NCBI RefSeq assembly: GCF_900102105.1
Contig: NZ_FNBB01000003.1
Location: 434,001 to 498,000 of the forward strand
Origin: Agrobacterium pusense
Lineage (GTDB): Bacteria > Pseudomonadota > Alphaproteobacteria > Rhizobiales > Rhizobiaceae
Direction: 5' to 3'
DNA length: 64,000 nucleotides
This document shows, one piece after another, positions 1 to 8,300 of this stretch. Numbering within the stretch: the stretch's first letter is position 1; each line of letters opens with the position of its first letter. The notes under the pieces are model-generated. The model made no database searches. It had not been told where the DNA came from and saw nothing but the letters and a program-made list of their open reading frames with translations. The position numbers were made by a program, and so were the translations under genes.

Positions 1-217
1 CGAACCAGAACTCCGAGGCGGCCATAAGAGCCCCCAGTCCCAGTGCAACCGCGCCGATCAGGACGAAATCCGAAAGGACGGCACCAGCCATGCCGATCAT
101 CGCGCGACGCACGCCGAATTTCGAGCCATTGGCAAGCGCCAGCAAGACGGTGGGGCCGGGTGTTGCAATGCCGATAAAGGCGACCATGGCAAAGGCCAGG
201 AGCGTCACGTCGATCAT
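1..217 (-). CDS. LysE/RhtB-family exporter, N-terminal part (cut by window edge)
   Basis: Only the first 72 codons are present; the gene runs off the left edge. The start at 217 follows a good Shine-Dalgarno sequence (GGGAGGAAAAT). The translation opens with a hydrophobic helix (about residues 4-24), the TPGPTVLLALANG segment typical of LysE/RhtB amino-acid exporters, a short basic loop (KFGVRR), then a second hydrophobic helix. Known members export amino acids or their derivatives across the inner membrane. It is transcribed divergently from the ABC operon beginning at 514. Family assignment is fairly secure; substrate is unknown. Confidence 0.8.
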   Translation of the reverse strand, partial: MIDVTLLAFAMVAFIGIATPGPTVLLALANGSKFGVRRAMIGMAGAVLSDFVLIGAVALGLGALMAASEFWF

Positions 218-423
218 ATTTTCCTCCCCCGAGGCAGCAGACACGAGCGGTCAAATCGCCACGAATTTCCATGTCAGCCTTCTGTGGGCAGGGAGAATAC
301 AGCGTTTTGCGGTTGTGGCAATGTGGGCTTCTTTAGGGAAAGAAGAACGCCGCAACCGCCGCCTGGGCAACGCTGTGCCTGTATACCCCCGCGCTTGCCG
401 ATATCGATTTTGGCGTCGGATGC

Positions 424-465
424 TTGACAGCCTGCAACACCTGTGACAACTTTACCGTAGTTGTC
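424..465 (+). promoter_or_regulatory. Putative promoter with overlapping dyad operator upstream of the first ABC operon
   Basis: A consensus TTGACA lies at 424-429 and a weak -10-like stretch follows about 17 bases later. At 445-465 there is a perfect inverted repeat, GACAACT-N7-AGTTGTC, overlapping the would-be -10 and about 50 bases before the ATG at 514. This fits a dimeric repressor such as a GntR-type protein, but no regulator gene is adjacent. The rest of 218-513 shows no convincing gene. Confidence 0.4.
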
Positions 466-513
466 AGACAGGATGCGCTCCTTGCACGTTCGGTGACTGG
501 CAAGGGAGGAATC

Positions 514-1536
514 ATGTCAAAAAGACGCCTTTCGCTTTATGGCTTGTCCGGCCAGATCGGAAGTATTGCGGTCACGCTGCTTGGATTGCTGCTGCTGACC
601 TTTTTCATTGGCCGCCTGATGCCCGCCGATCCAGTGCGGGCCATTGTCGGTGAGGATGCGACCCGTGAAACCTATGAACAGGTCTATCACGCGCTCGGCT
701 TTGACCGCCCGCTGTGGCAGCAGTTCGTCTATTATCTCGGAGATGTCTTCACCGGCAATTTCGGAACGTCGATCCGCACGGGCCGCCCCGTCATCGAGGA
801 CATCATAAGCGTGATGCCGGCGACGATCGAGCTTGCGACCTTCGCCATCCTGATCGGTGCCGGACTCGGCATCCCCATGGGCGTTTACGCCGCCGTGAAG
901 AAAGACCGCTGGCAGGATCATCTTGTGCGCGTTCTCAGCCTGTTCGGCCATTCCATGCCGATCTTCTGGACCGGCATGATCGCGCTGATCGTTTTTTACG
1001 CCCATCTCGGCCTCGTTGGCGGCGGTGGCCGCATGGACCAGTTCTATATCGGTCTGGTGGAGGAGCGGACGGGCTTTCTGCTGATCGACAGCCTGCTTGC
1101 GGGTGACATGGAGGTCTTCCGGTCGGCCATCAACCACCTCATCCTGCCAGCTGCCCTGCTGGGCTATTCCTCCTCTGCCTATATCACCCGCATGACGCGC
1201 AGCTTCATGCTGGATCAGCTGGGGCAGGAATATGTGACGACCGCGCGTGTCAAAGGCCTGTCGCAGCGGCAGACGGTGTGGCTGCATGCTTTTGGCAATA
1301 TTCGCGTGCAGCTGGTCACCATCATCGCGCTGGCTTACGGTTCGCTGCTGGAAGGAGCGGTCCTCATTGAGACCGTCTTCGCCTGGCCGGGTTTCGGGCA
1401 ATATCTCACCAGCAATCTTATCATCGGCGACATGAATGCCGTGATGACCTGTGTACTGATCGTCGGCGTCATCTTTATCGGGCTCAATCTCCTGTCCGAC
1501 ATTCTCTACCGCTTTTTCGATCCGAGGACCCGCTGA
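514..1536 (+). CDS. Peptide-type ABC transporter permease (DppB-like)
   Basis: A 340-residue inner-membrane permease of the dipeptide/oligopeptide/nickel family. It has an N-terminal membrane helix (about residues 12-34), the family's GxDRPLWQQFVYYL region, several more hydrophobic segments, and a cytoplasmic EAA loop (EYVTTARVKGLSQRQ) where the ATPases dock. The frame is open back to 424, but 514 is preferred because AAGGGAGGA precedes it and the homologous N-terminus begins there. Its stop overlaps the next start (TGATG), so translation is probably coupled. It forms a heterodimer channel with the next gene product. The binding protein is probably the one encoded convergently at 4414-6012. 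Substrate is unknown. Confidence 0.9.
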   Translation: MSKRRLSLYGLSGQIGSIAVTLLGLLLLTFFIGRLMPADPVRAIVGEDATRETYEQVYHALGFDRPLWQQFVYYLGDVFTGNFGTSIRTGRPVIEDIISVMPATIELATFAILIGAGLGIPMGVYAAVKKDRWQDHLVRVLSLFGHSMPIFWTGMIALIVFYAHLGLVGGGGRMDQFYIGLVEERTGFLLIDSLLAGDMEVFRSAINHLILPAALLGYSSSAYITRMTRSFMLDQLGQEYVTTARVKGLSQRQTVWLHAFGNIRVQLVTIIALAYGSLLEGAVLIETVFAWPGFGQYLTSNLIIGDMNAVMTCVLIVGVIFIGLNLLSDILYRFFDPRTR

Positions 1537-2423
1537 TGACGGCCCGTGCTGAAACTTCCTTCCGTCTTCCGGTGCCGCTGAACGCGCTGAAGAACATTAT
1601 CGTCTTCCTGCTCAAGAGCCCGACATCGGCTTTCGGCCTGCTGATCTTGCTGCTGCTCGTCATCTCGGCGATTTTTGCGCCCTGGCTCGCGACGCATGAT
1701 CCTTACGCACAGAATCTCGCCAACACGCTGCAGCCCCCGGGCAACGGCCATGTCTTCGGGACGGATGAGCTGGGGCGCGATATCTATAGCCGTCTTCTCT
1801 GGGGCGCTCGCATCACGCTCACCATCATCACGCTGGTATCGATCATCGTCGGTCCCGTCGGCCTTCTGGTCGGTACGGCATCCGGTTATCTCGGCGGCAA
1901 GTTCGATACGGTGATGATGCGCATCACGGATATCTTCCTGTCTTTCCCTAGCCTCATCCTGTCGCTCGCCTTCGTCGCAGCACTGGGTCCGAGCCTTAAT
2001 AATGCGATCATTGCAATTGCGCTCACCTCATGGCCGCCGATTGCGCGTCTTGCCCGCGCTGAAGCCATGACCTTTCGCAAGGCGGATTACATTGCCGCTG
2101 CAAGGCTTCAGGGCGCGTCGCCGCTGCGCATCATCGTCAAGTCGATCATGCCCATGTGTCTCCCCTCGGTTCTCATCAGACTGACGCTGAACATGGCGAC
2201 CGTCATTCTGACCGCCGCAGGTCTGGGCTTTCTTGGCCTCGGCGCGCAGCCGCCGCTGCCGGAATGGGGAGCGATGATCGCCACCGGCCGACGTTACATG
2301 CTGGATAGCTGGTGGCTGGTGACCTTTCCCGGCATTGCGATCCTGTCTGTCAGTCTCGCTTTCAACCTCCTCGGTGATGGGCTGCGGGATGCGCTCGATC
2401 CGAAGCAGATGAACCGGAGATAG
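1536..2423 (+). CDS. Peptide-type ABC transporter permease (DppC-like)
   Basis: A 295-residue partner permease. It has the N-terminal DppC/OppC region with one helix (about residues 31-53), the conserved GTDELGRDIYSRLLWGARI segment, later membrane helices, and the EAA loop (DYIAAARLQGASPLR). Length and order match DppC proteins. It overlaps the upstream permease by one base and ends 4 bases before the first ATPase start, so the four genes from 514 to 4022 form one operon. Confidence 0.9.
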   Translation: MTARAETSFRLPVPLNALKNIIVFLLKSPTSAFGLLILLLLVISAIFAPWLATHDPYAQNLANTLQPPGNGHVFGTDELGRDIYSRLLWGARITLTIITLVSIIVGPVGLLVGTASGYLGGKFDTVMMRITDIFLSFPSLILSLAFVAALGPSLNNAIIAIALTSWPPIARLARAEAMTFRKADYIAAARLQGASPLRIIVKSIMPMCLPSVLIRLTLNMATVILTAAGLGFLGLGAQPPLPEWGAMIATGRRYMLDSWWLVTFPGIAILSVSLAFNLLGDGLRDALDPKQMNRR

Positions 2424-2427
2424 AAAC

Positions 2428-3264
2428 ATGGAAAAACCAATCCTTGATGTTGAAAATCTCCGTATCCGTTATGGTGGCTCACCCACCGAGGCGGTGCGCG
2501 GCATCTCCTTCACGCTCGGTCGGGAGCGGCTCGGCATTGTCGGTGAAAGCGGTTCGGGAAAATCCACAGTCGGACGCGCTCTGTTGCGCCTCCTGCCTTC
2601 GGCAACGATCACCGCTGAGAGGCTGGCTTTCGACGGGCTCGATCTTCTCTCCCTCGATGAGAAGGAGATGCTGAAGGTTCGCGGCCGGCGCATGTCGATG
2701 ATCCTTCAGGATCCGAAATTCTCCCTCAACCCCATCCGTCGGGTCGGCGATCAGGTGACGGAGACCTATCTGCGCCACTTCAGGGCATCAAAAGCCGAGG
2801 CACGGGAAAAGGCGCTGGCGATGCTGGATGCGGTGAAGATCCGCGATGCCTCACGTGTCTACGAGCAATATCCGCACGAAATCTCCGGTGGCATGGGTCA
2901 GCGCGTGATGATCGCCATGATGCTGCTTGCCGATCCCGATCTCGTCATCGCTGACGAACCAACTTCGGCGCTTGATGTGACGGTGCGGTTGCAGGTGCTG
3001 AACATTCTCGACGGTCTGGTGCGCGATCGCGGCATCGGCCTTATCATGATCAGCCACGATCTCAACCTTGTGCGCAATTTCTGCGACCGGGTGCTGATCA
3101 TGTATTCAGGCCGCGTGGTGGAAACGCTGGCCGCCCGCGATCTCGATCAGGCGCAGCATCCCTATACGCGCGGCCTTCTGGCGGCACAGCCGCGTATCGG
3201 CGGTGCGCGCGCACCGCTTGCGGTGCTGGACCGCCGCCCTGAATGGCTGGAGGAGAATGCATAA
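2428..3264 (+). CDS. Peptide-type ABC transporter ATP-binding protein (DppD-like)
   Basis: A 278-residue cytoplasmic ATPase. Visible motifs are Walker [10 protein letters not shown], a Q-loop LQDPKFSLNP, an ABC signature in the variant form SGGMGQR, Walker [12 protein letters not shown] and the switch histidine in ISHD. The C-terminal oligopeptide-transporter tail is short compared with DppD proteins of about 320-330 residues. It pairs with the ATPase at 3264 and energises the permeases at 514 and 1536. The stop and next start overlap as TAATG. Confidence 0.9.
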   Translation: MEKPILDVENLRIRYGGSPTEAVRGISFTLGRERLGIVGESGSGKSTVGRALLRLLPSATITAERLAFDGLDLLSLDEKEMLKVRGRRMSMILQDPKFSLNPIRRVGDQVTETYLRHFRASKAEAREKALAMLDAVKIRDASRVYEQYPHEISGGMGQRVMIAMMLLADPDLVIADEPTSALDVTVRLQVLNILDGLVRDRGIGLIMISHDLNLVRNFCDRVLIMYSGRVVETLAARDLDQAQHPYTRGLLAAQPRIGGARAPLAVLDRRPEWLEENA

Positions 3265-4022
3265 TGGCCGTTTCTGTCGAAACCCGCGATCTTTCCATCA
3301 CTTTCGGCAGCGGCAACACCGCAATGAAAGTGCTGCCTTCGGTGTCGTTCCGTGTCGAGCCCGGCGAATGTTTCGGGCTGGTCGGTGAAAGCGGTTCGGG
3401 CAAGTCCACCGTGTTGCGCTGCGTCTCAATGCTCAACGATTTCTGGACAGGCGATATCCTCATCGACGGCAGATCGGTGCGAGACGTGCCGCTGATCGAG
3501 CGCTGCCGCATGCTGCAGATGGTGTTTCAGGACCCTTATGGCTCTCTGCATCCCCGCCAATCGGTGCGCACCGTGCTTGGTGAATCGCTTGCGATCCACA
3601 AGCTCGGCGACCGCGAGGAGCGCATGCGCAAGGTCATCACTGATGTCGGCCTGCCGGTGTCTTTCCTCGACCGTTTCCCGCACCAACTCTCCGGCGGCCA
3701 ACGGCAGCGCGTGGCGATTGCGAGGGCGCTGATCCTGGAACCGTCGCTGCTGCTGCTCGATGAGCCGACCTCGGCGCTCGATGTCTCGGTCCAGGCGGAA
3801 ATCCTCAACCTCTTGCAGAGGCTGCGGGAAGAGCGCGGTTTCACCTACATCATGGTGACCCATGATCTCGCCGTGGTCGATCACATGTGCGATCGCTTCG
3901 CCGTGATGCTGCGTGGCGAAATAACCGAAATCCTGCCGCGCGAGGCCATTGCTGGCAACGATGCAACGCATCCTTATGCGCGCGAACTGATCGGCGCCTC
4001 ACTGGAATATGAAGGCGCGTGA
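3264..4022 (+). CDS. Peptide-type ABC transporter ATP-binding protein (DppF-like)
   Basis: A 252-residue ATPase with Walker [11 protein letters not shown]-loop VFQDPYGSLHP, signature LSGGQRQR, Walker [13 protein letters not shown] and H-loop VTHD. An in-frame ATG at 3243 exists, but 3264 is chosen because GGAGGAG precedes it and it overlaps the upstream stop. It is the last gene of the operon and is followed by a clear intrinsic terminator at 4084-4114. It is shorter than typical DppF (about 320 residues) because the C-terminal extension is reduced. Confidence 0.9.
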   Translation: MAVSVETRDLSITFGSGNTAMKVLPSVSFRVEPGECFGLVGESGSGKSTVLRCVSMLNDFWTGDILIDGRSVRDVPLIERCRMLQMVFQDPYGSLHPRQSVRTVLGESLAIHKLGDREERMRKVITDVGLPVSFLDRFPHQLSGGQRQRVAIARALILEPSLLLLDEPTSALDVSVQAEILNLLQRLREERGFTYIMVTHDLAVVDHMCDRFAVMLRGEITEILPREAIAGNDATHPYARELIGASLEYEGA

Positions 4023-4083
4023 CGGCTCCAATAACGTGACCGTCCTCCTCCGGGGCGCCACGGATAATAACAGCCTCCTTCCT

Positions 4084-4114
4084 TGCCCGGCCTCCCCGCC
4101 GGGCATTTTTTTTT
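4084..4114 (+). terminator. Intrinsic terminator of the first ABC operon
   Basis: An 8-bp perfect stem (TGCCCGGC/GCCGGGCA) with a 6-base loop is followed by nine T residues. It lies 62 bases after the ATPase stop and ends the 514-4022 operon. Confidence 0.85.
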
Positions 4115-4187
4115 AGGGAGGCAGGCCGAAGATAGAAAAGACCGGTGGTAATCGGGCCTTGGGCTGCTGACAAACGGAGCCTCTCCG

Positions 4188-4303
4188 CCGTCATGCCGAA
4201 CTAGATCCGGCATCCAGCTACGGCGTGTCTGCGCCATAAGAGGAGTCTTGCGCGATCAAGGACTTGATCGGGCTGGACCCCGGATCTAGTCCGGGGTGAC
4301 GGA
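4188..4303. repeat. RIME-like palindromic intergenic repeat, copy A
   Basis: A stretch of about 115 bases bounded by complementary ends (GTCATGCCGAACTAGATCCG at the left, GATCTAGTCCGGGGTGAC at the right) with a further inner dyad. It is an inverted copy of the element at 48990-49104: the reverse complement of that copy matches along the whole length with few differences. The 4115-4187 and 4304-4359 flanks show no gene. Rhizobiaceae genomes carry families of such elements (RIMEs); the assignment is by pattern. Confidence 0.75.
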
Positions 4304-4359
4304 GTGCGGATGCCTCACTTTTGGGGAATATTTCGGCTTTGTAAGGCCTCGTCGGCAGC

Positions 4360-4384
4360 AAAAAAAGCGCGGGGTTAGCCGCGC
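4360..4384 (-). terminator. Terminator-like hairpin after the binding protein gene
   Basis: Read on the minus strand, a GC-rich stem (GCGCGG/CCGCGC) ends in seven T residues. It sits 30 bases beyond the stop of the binding protein gene at 4414 and probably ends the 7877-4414 operon. Confidence 0.65.
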
Positions 4385-4413
4385 CTTTTCTTACTCGCAG
4401 ATATGGCGGCCGA

Positions 4414-6012
4414 TTATCGCTCCTTGCTCACCACTTCAAACCTCGAGAGCCAGGGACTGACGATCATGCCCTTGACGTCGCTGCGGAAGGCTGCGGTGTC
4501 GACCACTTCGGAGAAGGGCTGAATGGACATGACGATTTCATCCATATAACCCTGCAGGTCTTCATAAAGCTTCGTCTGTTTTGCCGCATCGCGCTCAACA
4601 AGCGCTTCCTCGATCATCTTGTTCAGCTTTTCGTCGAAGAAGCTGGTGCGCCAGCTCTGGTAATTGGTGAGCTTGGCGTCATCCGCATTATTGGGGTTGT
4701 AGGCAATCGAGCGCAGGTTGTTGTCCGGGTGCGGCTGCTGGCCGCCGCCACCGCGGCCGAGCAGCAATTCGAAGTTGCGCTCGCGCATCGCACCATAGAT
4801 CTGGTCGCCGGAGCCGCTGATCAGCTCGGCCTGAATGCCTGCCTGGGCCAACGTGTTCTGGATCGCCGTTGCGGCTTTCATGAACGGGTCTTCCGAAAGC
4901 ACGCGCAGCGTTGTCTTGAACCCATCAGGATAACCGGCCTCCGCCAGAAGCGCCTTGGCTTTTTCAATATCGAGCTTGTAGCCCTGATCCGGCAGCGCAC
5001 CCATGACGCCGGTGCTGAGGGAGCGCTGATGCAGCTTGCCGTAATAGGGCATGACCGCCTTGTCGAGACCATCGTAATCAATCAGGTAACGCAAGGCCTC
5101 GCGCACCTTCTTGTTCGCGAATTTCTCGTCCTTCATCGAAACGCTGAGGTAATAGAAACCGGAGCCCGGTGTGGATTCGATGGTGACGGCCTTGTCGGCC
5201 TCAAGTGATTTCAGATCCGGAGCCTGCAGGGAATAGGCAACGTCGATATCGCCCTTTTCCAGCATGAGCCGCTGCGACTGCGATTCCGGCAGATGGCGCA
5301 TCAGGATACGCTTCATCTTGGCCTTTTCACCCCAATAATCGTCGTTGCGGGTGAGGATGATATATTCGTTGGATTTCCACTGGGTCAGCTTGAAGGGGCC
5401 GGAGCCGGCGGAATTCAGCGTCAGCCATGCGCCGCCGAGATCGCCATCCTTCTCATTCTCAAGCGCGGTCTGGCTGTCGATGATCGAGCCGGGACCGTTC
5501 TGGGCAAGGATCATCAGGAGAAGGTTGGGATCGTCGGGCTTGGGGATATTCAGCACGAAGATCTGATCGTTTTCGGCAACGAAAAGCTTGTCGGCCTCTT
5601 CGAGCTTGAAACCGCGGGTTTTCAGAAAGGATGATTGCGCCAGGTTGCGGGCGAGCAGCCGTTTGAGGCTCCATGCCACATCCTTTGCCGTCACGGCATT
5701 GCCGGAAGCGAACTTGGCATCCGCACGCAAATGGAAACGGATCGACTTCCGGTCTTCGGCTATTTCCCAGCGTTCGGCAAGGCGCGGCTGGACGCTGCGG
5801 TCCTCAGGCGAAAGCACGATCAGGGTGTCATAGATATTGTTCAGAACCTGCACGGTCTCGCGGCCGGTGATGGCGGCGGGGTCGAGTGTGAGGATATTGC
5901 TCATGGTCGTGGCGACAATGAGCTGGTCCTTTGGCGTCTCGGCAAAAGTGCTGAGCGGCATGGCGCCGATCAGCAGGGCGCCAAGTGCTGCTGTTGCAAG
6001 AAAATGTTTCAT
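4414..6012 (-). CDS. Peptide-type ABC transporter substrate-binding protein (SBP family 5)
   Basis: A 532-residue periplasmic binding protein. The start at 6012 follows GGGAGGAAAG and gives a normal Sec signal peptide (MKHFLATAALGALLIG, cleavage probably after STFA near residue 23); the frame continues upstream to 6096 without a better start. The body shows family 5 features such as LTLDPA, NNIYDTLIVL, VTAKDVAWSLKRLLA and GSGPFKLTQWK. It is the last gene of an operon with the esterase and enolase-superfamily enzyme, and converges on the transporter core at 514-4022, for which it is the likely ligand receptor. Ligand unknown; family 5 proteins bind peptides, nickel, opines or oligosaccharides. 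Confidence 0.9.
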   Translation of the reverse strand: MKHFLATAALGALLIGAMPLSTFAETPKDQLIVATTMSNILTLDPAAITGRETVQVLNNIYDTLIVLSPEDRSVQPRLAERWEIAEDRKSIRFHLRADAKFASGNAVTAKDVAWSLKRLLARNLAQSSFLKTRGFKLEEADKLFVAENDQIFVLNIPKPDDPNLLLMILAQNGPGSIIDSQTALENEKDGDLGGAWLTLNSAGSGPFKLTQWKSNEYIILTRNDDYWGEKAKMKRILMRHLPESQSQRLMLEKGDIDVAYSLQAPDLKSLEADKAVTIESTPGSGFYYLSVSMKDEKFANKKVREALRYLIDYDGLDKAVMPYYGKLHQRSLSTGVMGALPDQGYKLDIEKAKALLAEAGYPDGFKTTLRVLSEDPFMKAATAIQNTLAQAGIQAELISGSGDQIYGAMRERNFELLLGRGGGGQQPHPDNNLRSIAYNPNNADDAKLTNYQSWRTSFFDEKLNKMIEEALVERDAAKQTKLYEDLQGYMDEIVMSIQPFSEVVDTAAFRSDVKGMIVSPWLSRFEVVSKER

Positions 6013-6092
6013 CTTTCCTCCCAATACGGCCGCTTCATACGGCCTTCCACGTTTCGATCCACGTGCCCGGTTCCTCCTCGGGCGGCGTGTGA

Positions 6093-6722
6093 TCAACCAA
6101 GAATATCTTTGACTGGCGTGGCCAGGGCCCGGCCGATCGCCGCTGTCGCCGGCGCGTCCAGATGCACGCCGTCCACCGGCGAAGCACTGGCGACCGAACC
6201 GGCGTCGAAGAAGTGATGTCCGAGTTCGGTAGCGAGTTTTTGGTAAAGCGGCGCAAGCCTGAGCGATTGCCCGACATCCCGCCCTCCCGCCGGTTCTCCA
6301 CCCGGGCCTGCAACGCAGGGCGGTGGGGCAACGATCAGCAGTTTCGGTACCGCTTCTCGCGGCTTGTAGATGAAGGTCTCGACGATCTGCGCTAACCGGC
6401 GCATGCCGGAAACGGCGGCTTCCGCGCGTCCGCCATGCACCGGTTTGATGTCATTGGTGCCGAGCATGATTATGACGAGGTCAAGCGGCATATGGCACGA
6501 GAGCGCTATTTCCAGCGCCCGCGCGCCGTTGCGGCAGGCCGGACCGGCGTGGTCGTCGTAGCAGGTGGTTCGTCCGCCAAGACCTTCGGGGTAAACTTTC
6601 GCCATGCCGGCAAGCTCGGTTTCCAGAACCTCCGGCCAGCGATATGCGGCGGGGTGCCTGAGGCCCGTTGCCGGGTCCGCGCCCCAGGTGAGGCTGTCTC
6701 CAAAGGCGAGCACCGTTTTCAT
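6093..6722 (-). CDS. SGNH hydrolase, arylesterase/acyltransferase of the MsAcT type
   Basis: A 209-residue cytoplasmic esterase without a signal peptide. Block I is FGDSLTWG with the nucleophile at about Ser10. The LDLVIIMLGTND segment (block III), APPPCVAGP, FFDAGSV and the catalytic DGVHLD pair near the C-terminus all match the Mycobacterium smegmatis acyltransferase/arylesterase MsAcT family. Such enzymes hydrolyse or transfer short acyl esters. It lies 6 bases downstream of the enolase-superfamily gene and 80 bases before the binding protein gene. A role in removing acyl groups from the imported compound is inferred only from this arrangement. Confidence 0.85.
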   Translation of the reverse strand: MKTVLAFGDSLTWGADPATGLRHPAAYRWPEVLETELAGMAKVYPEGLGGRTTCYDDHAGPACRNGARALEIALSCHMPLDLVIIMLGTNDIKPVHGGRAEAAVSGMRRLAQIVETFIYKPREAVPKLLIVAPPPCVAGPGGEPAGGRDVGQSLRLAPLYQKLATELGHHFFDAGSVASASPVDGVHLDAPATAAIGRALATPVKDILG

Positions 6723-6728
6723 CGCCCG

Positions 6729-7877
6729 TTACCTCACCCGGTTGTTGTCGATGAAGGTAAAATCGATGTCCTCGCCAAGGCCCGGCCGGTCGGGAACGTG
6801 GACAAAGCCATCCCGGTCCATCGGATCGGACAGAGACTTCAGATAGTCGTGGCCGTCATCATATTCGAGGAAGGGATGTAGCAGGCCACGCTCATACCAG
6901 CGGCAATTCTTGGTGGAGGCAACCACATGCAGGTTCATGGCGGTATTTCCATGCACTTCGCACTCCATACCGAAGGCTTCGGCCAGATGCATCGTCTTCA
7001 GCGCCGGTGTGATGCCCCCGACATCGTTGACGCCGGTGCGCAGAATGTCGCAGGCGCCGGCCTTGATCCATTCGGCACGGTGCCAGTGTTTGCCGGCCGC
7101 ACTTTCCGGGCCGACGACCGGAATATCGAGATTGTCGGAAAGCCACCTGTAGGAGGACAGCGACTGTTCATCCATCGGCTCCTCGATCCAGTCGAAACCG
7201 AGTTTTTCGAGGCCACGGCCCAGCGCCAGCGCATCGGTGCGGGAGTACCAGTGGAAAGCGTCAATCATCAGGCGGATATCGGGGCCGACCGCCTCGCGCA
7301 CGGCCGCGCAGGCCTTGAGGTCCATCTTCACATCCGGCGCCCAGCTGACGGGCGGCATCCACGTGTGCAGCTTGATGCCCTTGTAGCCGCGCTTCACCAG
7401 TGTCTCGGCAAAGCGGCCGTAGTCGTCCGGTGTCGCCAGCCCGCCTTCCAGTTCGTCACCGCACATGATGGAGCCATAGGCGAGCACCTTGTCGCGATAA
7501 CCGCCGATCAACTTGTATACAGGTTGATTGAGGGAGCGGCCGGCAAGGTCCCATAGCGCGCAGTCAACCACCGCCAGCGTGCGGTCAGTCAGTTGGGCGG
7601 CCGAACCGCGCTGCCAGTGGGCAAGGTCCTGCCACAGCCGTTCGCGGTCTCGATGGTCCTCACCGATCAGGACTTTCTTGACGAATTTTTCTATGACATG
7701 CGGGCGAACGATCTCTGGCGCGGTGAAAGAATGGCCCTCGTGGCCGTCCTCTGTCCGGATCGTCAGCATGGCCTGTTCCACCTGATGCGCCGGACCCGGA
7801 TGCGCGTGGCCGGCACTGTCCGAGTGCCGACGGGTCGTCGTGCGGAAAACACGGACCTCGACGTCGGTAATGATCAT
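6729..7877 (-). CDS. Enolase-superfamily enzyme (mandelate racemase/muconate lactonizing family)
   Basis: A 382-residue protein with the N-terminal capping domain and C-terminal barrel of the family. Visible active-site elements are Lys-x-His (GIKLH) at the end of strand 2, metal ligands Asp (LMIDAFH), Glu (WIEEPMDE) and Glu (GPESA), and a late His (ECEVHGN). This arrangement is usual in acid-sugar dehydratases and racemases, but the exact reaction cannot be assigned. The start at 7877 follows GAGGGAGGAATT; the frame extends to 7940 but that would run into the operator array at 7926-7976. It is the first gene of the operon with the esterase and binding protein. Confidence 0.85.
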   Translation of the reverse strand: MIITDVEVRVFRTTTRRHSDSAGHAHPGPAHQVEQAMLTIRTEDGHEGHSFTAPEIVRPHVIEKFVKKVLIGEDHRDRERLWQDLAHWQRGSAAQLTDRTLAVVDCALWDLAGRSLNQPVYKLIGGYRDKVLAYGSIMCGDELEGGLATPDDYGRFAETLVKRGYKGIKLHTWMPPVSWAPDVKMDLKACAAVREAVGPDIRLMIDAFHWYSRTDALALGRGLEKLGFDWIEEPMDEQSLSSYRWLSDNLDIPVVGPESAAGKHWHRAEWIKAGACDILRTGVNDVGGITPALKTMHLAEAFGMECEVHGNTAMNLHVVASTKNCRWYERGLLHPFLEYDDGHDYLKSLSDPMDRDGFVHVPDRPGLGEDIDFTFIDNNRVR

Positions 7878-7925
7878 AATTCCTCCCTCATGCAGGTGTC
7901 TCGGCGTTGTTGGTCGCCGCAATGT

Positions 7926-7976
7926 CATACATGTATGCAATATTTGTCAACATGTATGATAATCTGTATTACATGT
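7926..7976 (-). promoter_or_regulatory. Three ACATGT operator-like boxes phased at 21 bp
   Basis: Upstream of the enolase-family gene, ACATGT occurs at 7929-7934, 7950-7955 and 7971-7976. The centres are exactly 21 bp apart (two helical turns). The first lies in the perfect 12-bp palindrome CATACATGTATG (7926-7937); the second is ACATGTATGA and the third TTACATGTTG. Same-face repeats like this suggest cooperative binding of a dimeric regulator. No regulator is encoded next to it. Confidence 0.55.
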
Positions 7977-8300
7977 TGGAGGGGGAAATCAAGGTCATTT
8001 GTGCTCGACGCTGCACAGGTCGGCGGTGAGGAACAGCCTCTAGCGGATTTGCCTCATTCCGGAAAAAAACCGAGGAAGCGGGAGGGCGGCCTGTGTGGAG
8101 GGATAGTCCACAATTTTAGTGTATTATTGAATCGCGCAATGATCTTTCAACAATGGCCGGGACTATAAACGAACATGCCGCGCCAGTTGCCGCCGTCATC
8201 ATGCATGCTGTGTGAGCATGCGTCGCATCGGGCGGTCGTTCCCAACCAGGATGGCTGCATTTGCGTCGCTGAGTTTCAACTCGTTTCCGGATGCGCGCCC
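7977..8300. other. Intergenic stretch between divergent genes, no certain gene
   Basis: This holds the leader of the LLM gene downstream. An A/T-rich patch around 8110-8140 could carry its promoter. The LLM reading frame is open back to an ATG at 8175, but the 42 extra codons have no family character and no ribosome site precedes 8175. Confidence 0.4.

Noticed and set aside
7593..8168. Plus-strand frame over the start of the enolase-family gene
   Set aside because: Most of it is antisense to the conserved N-terminus of that gene and it crosses the operator array.
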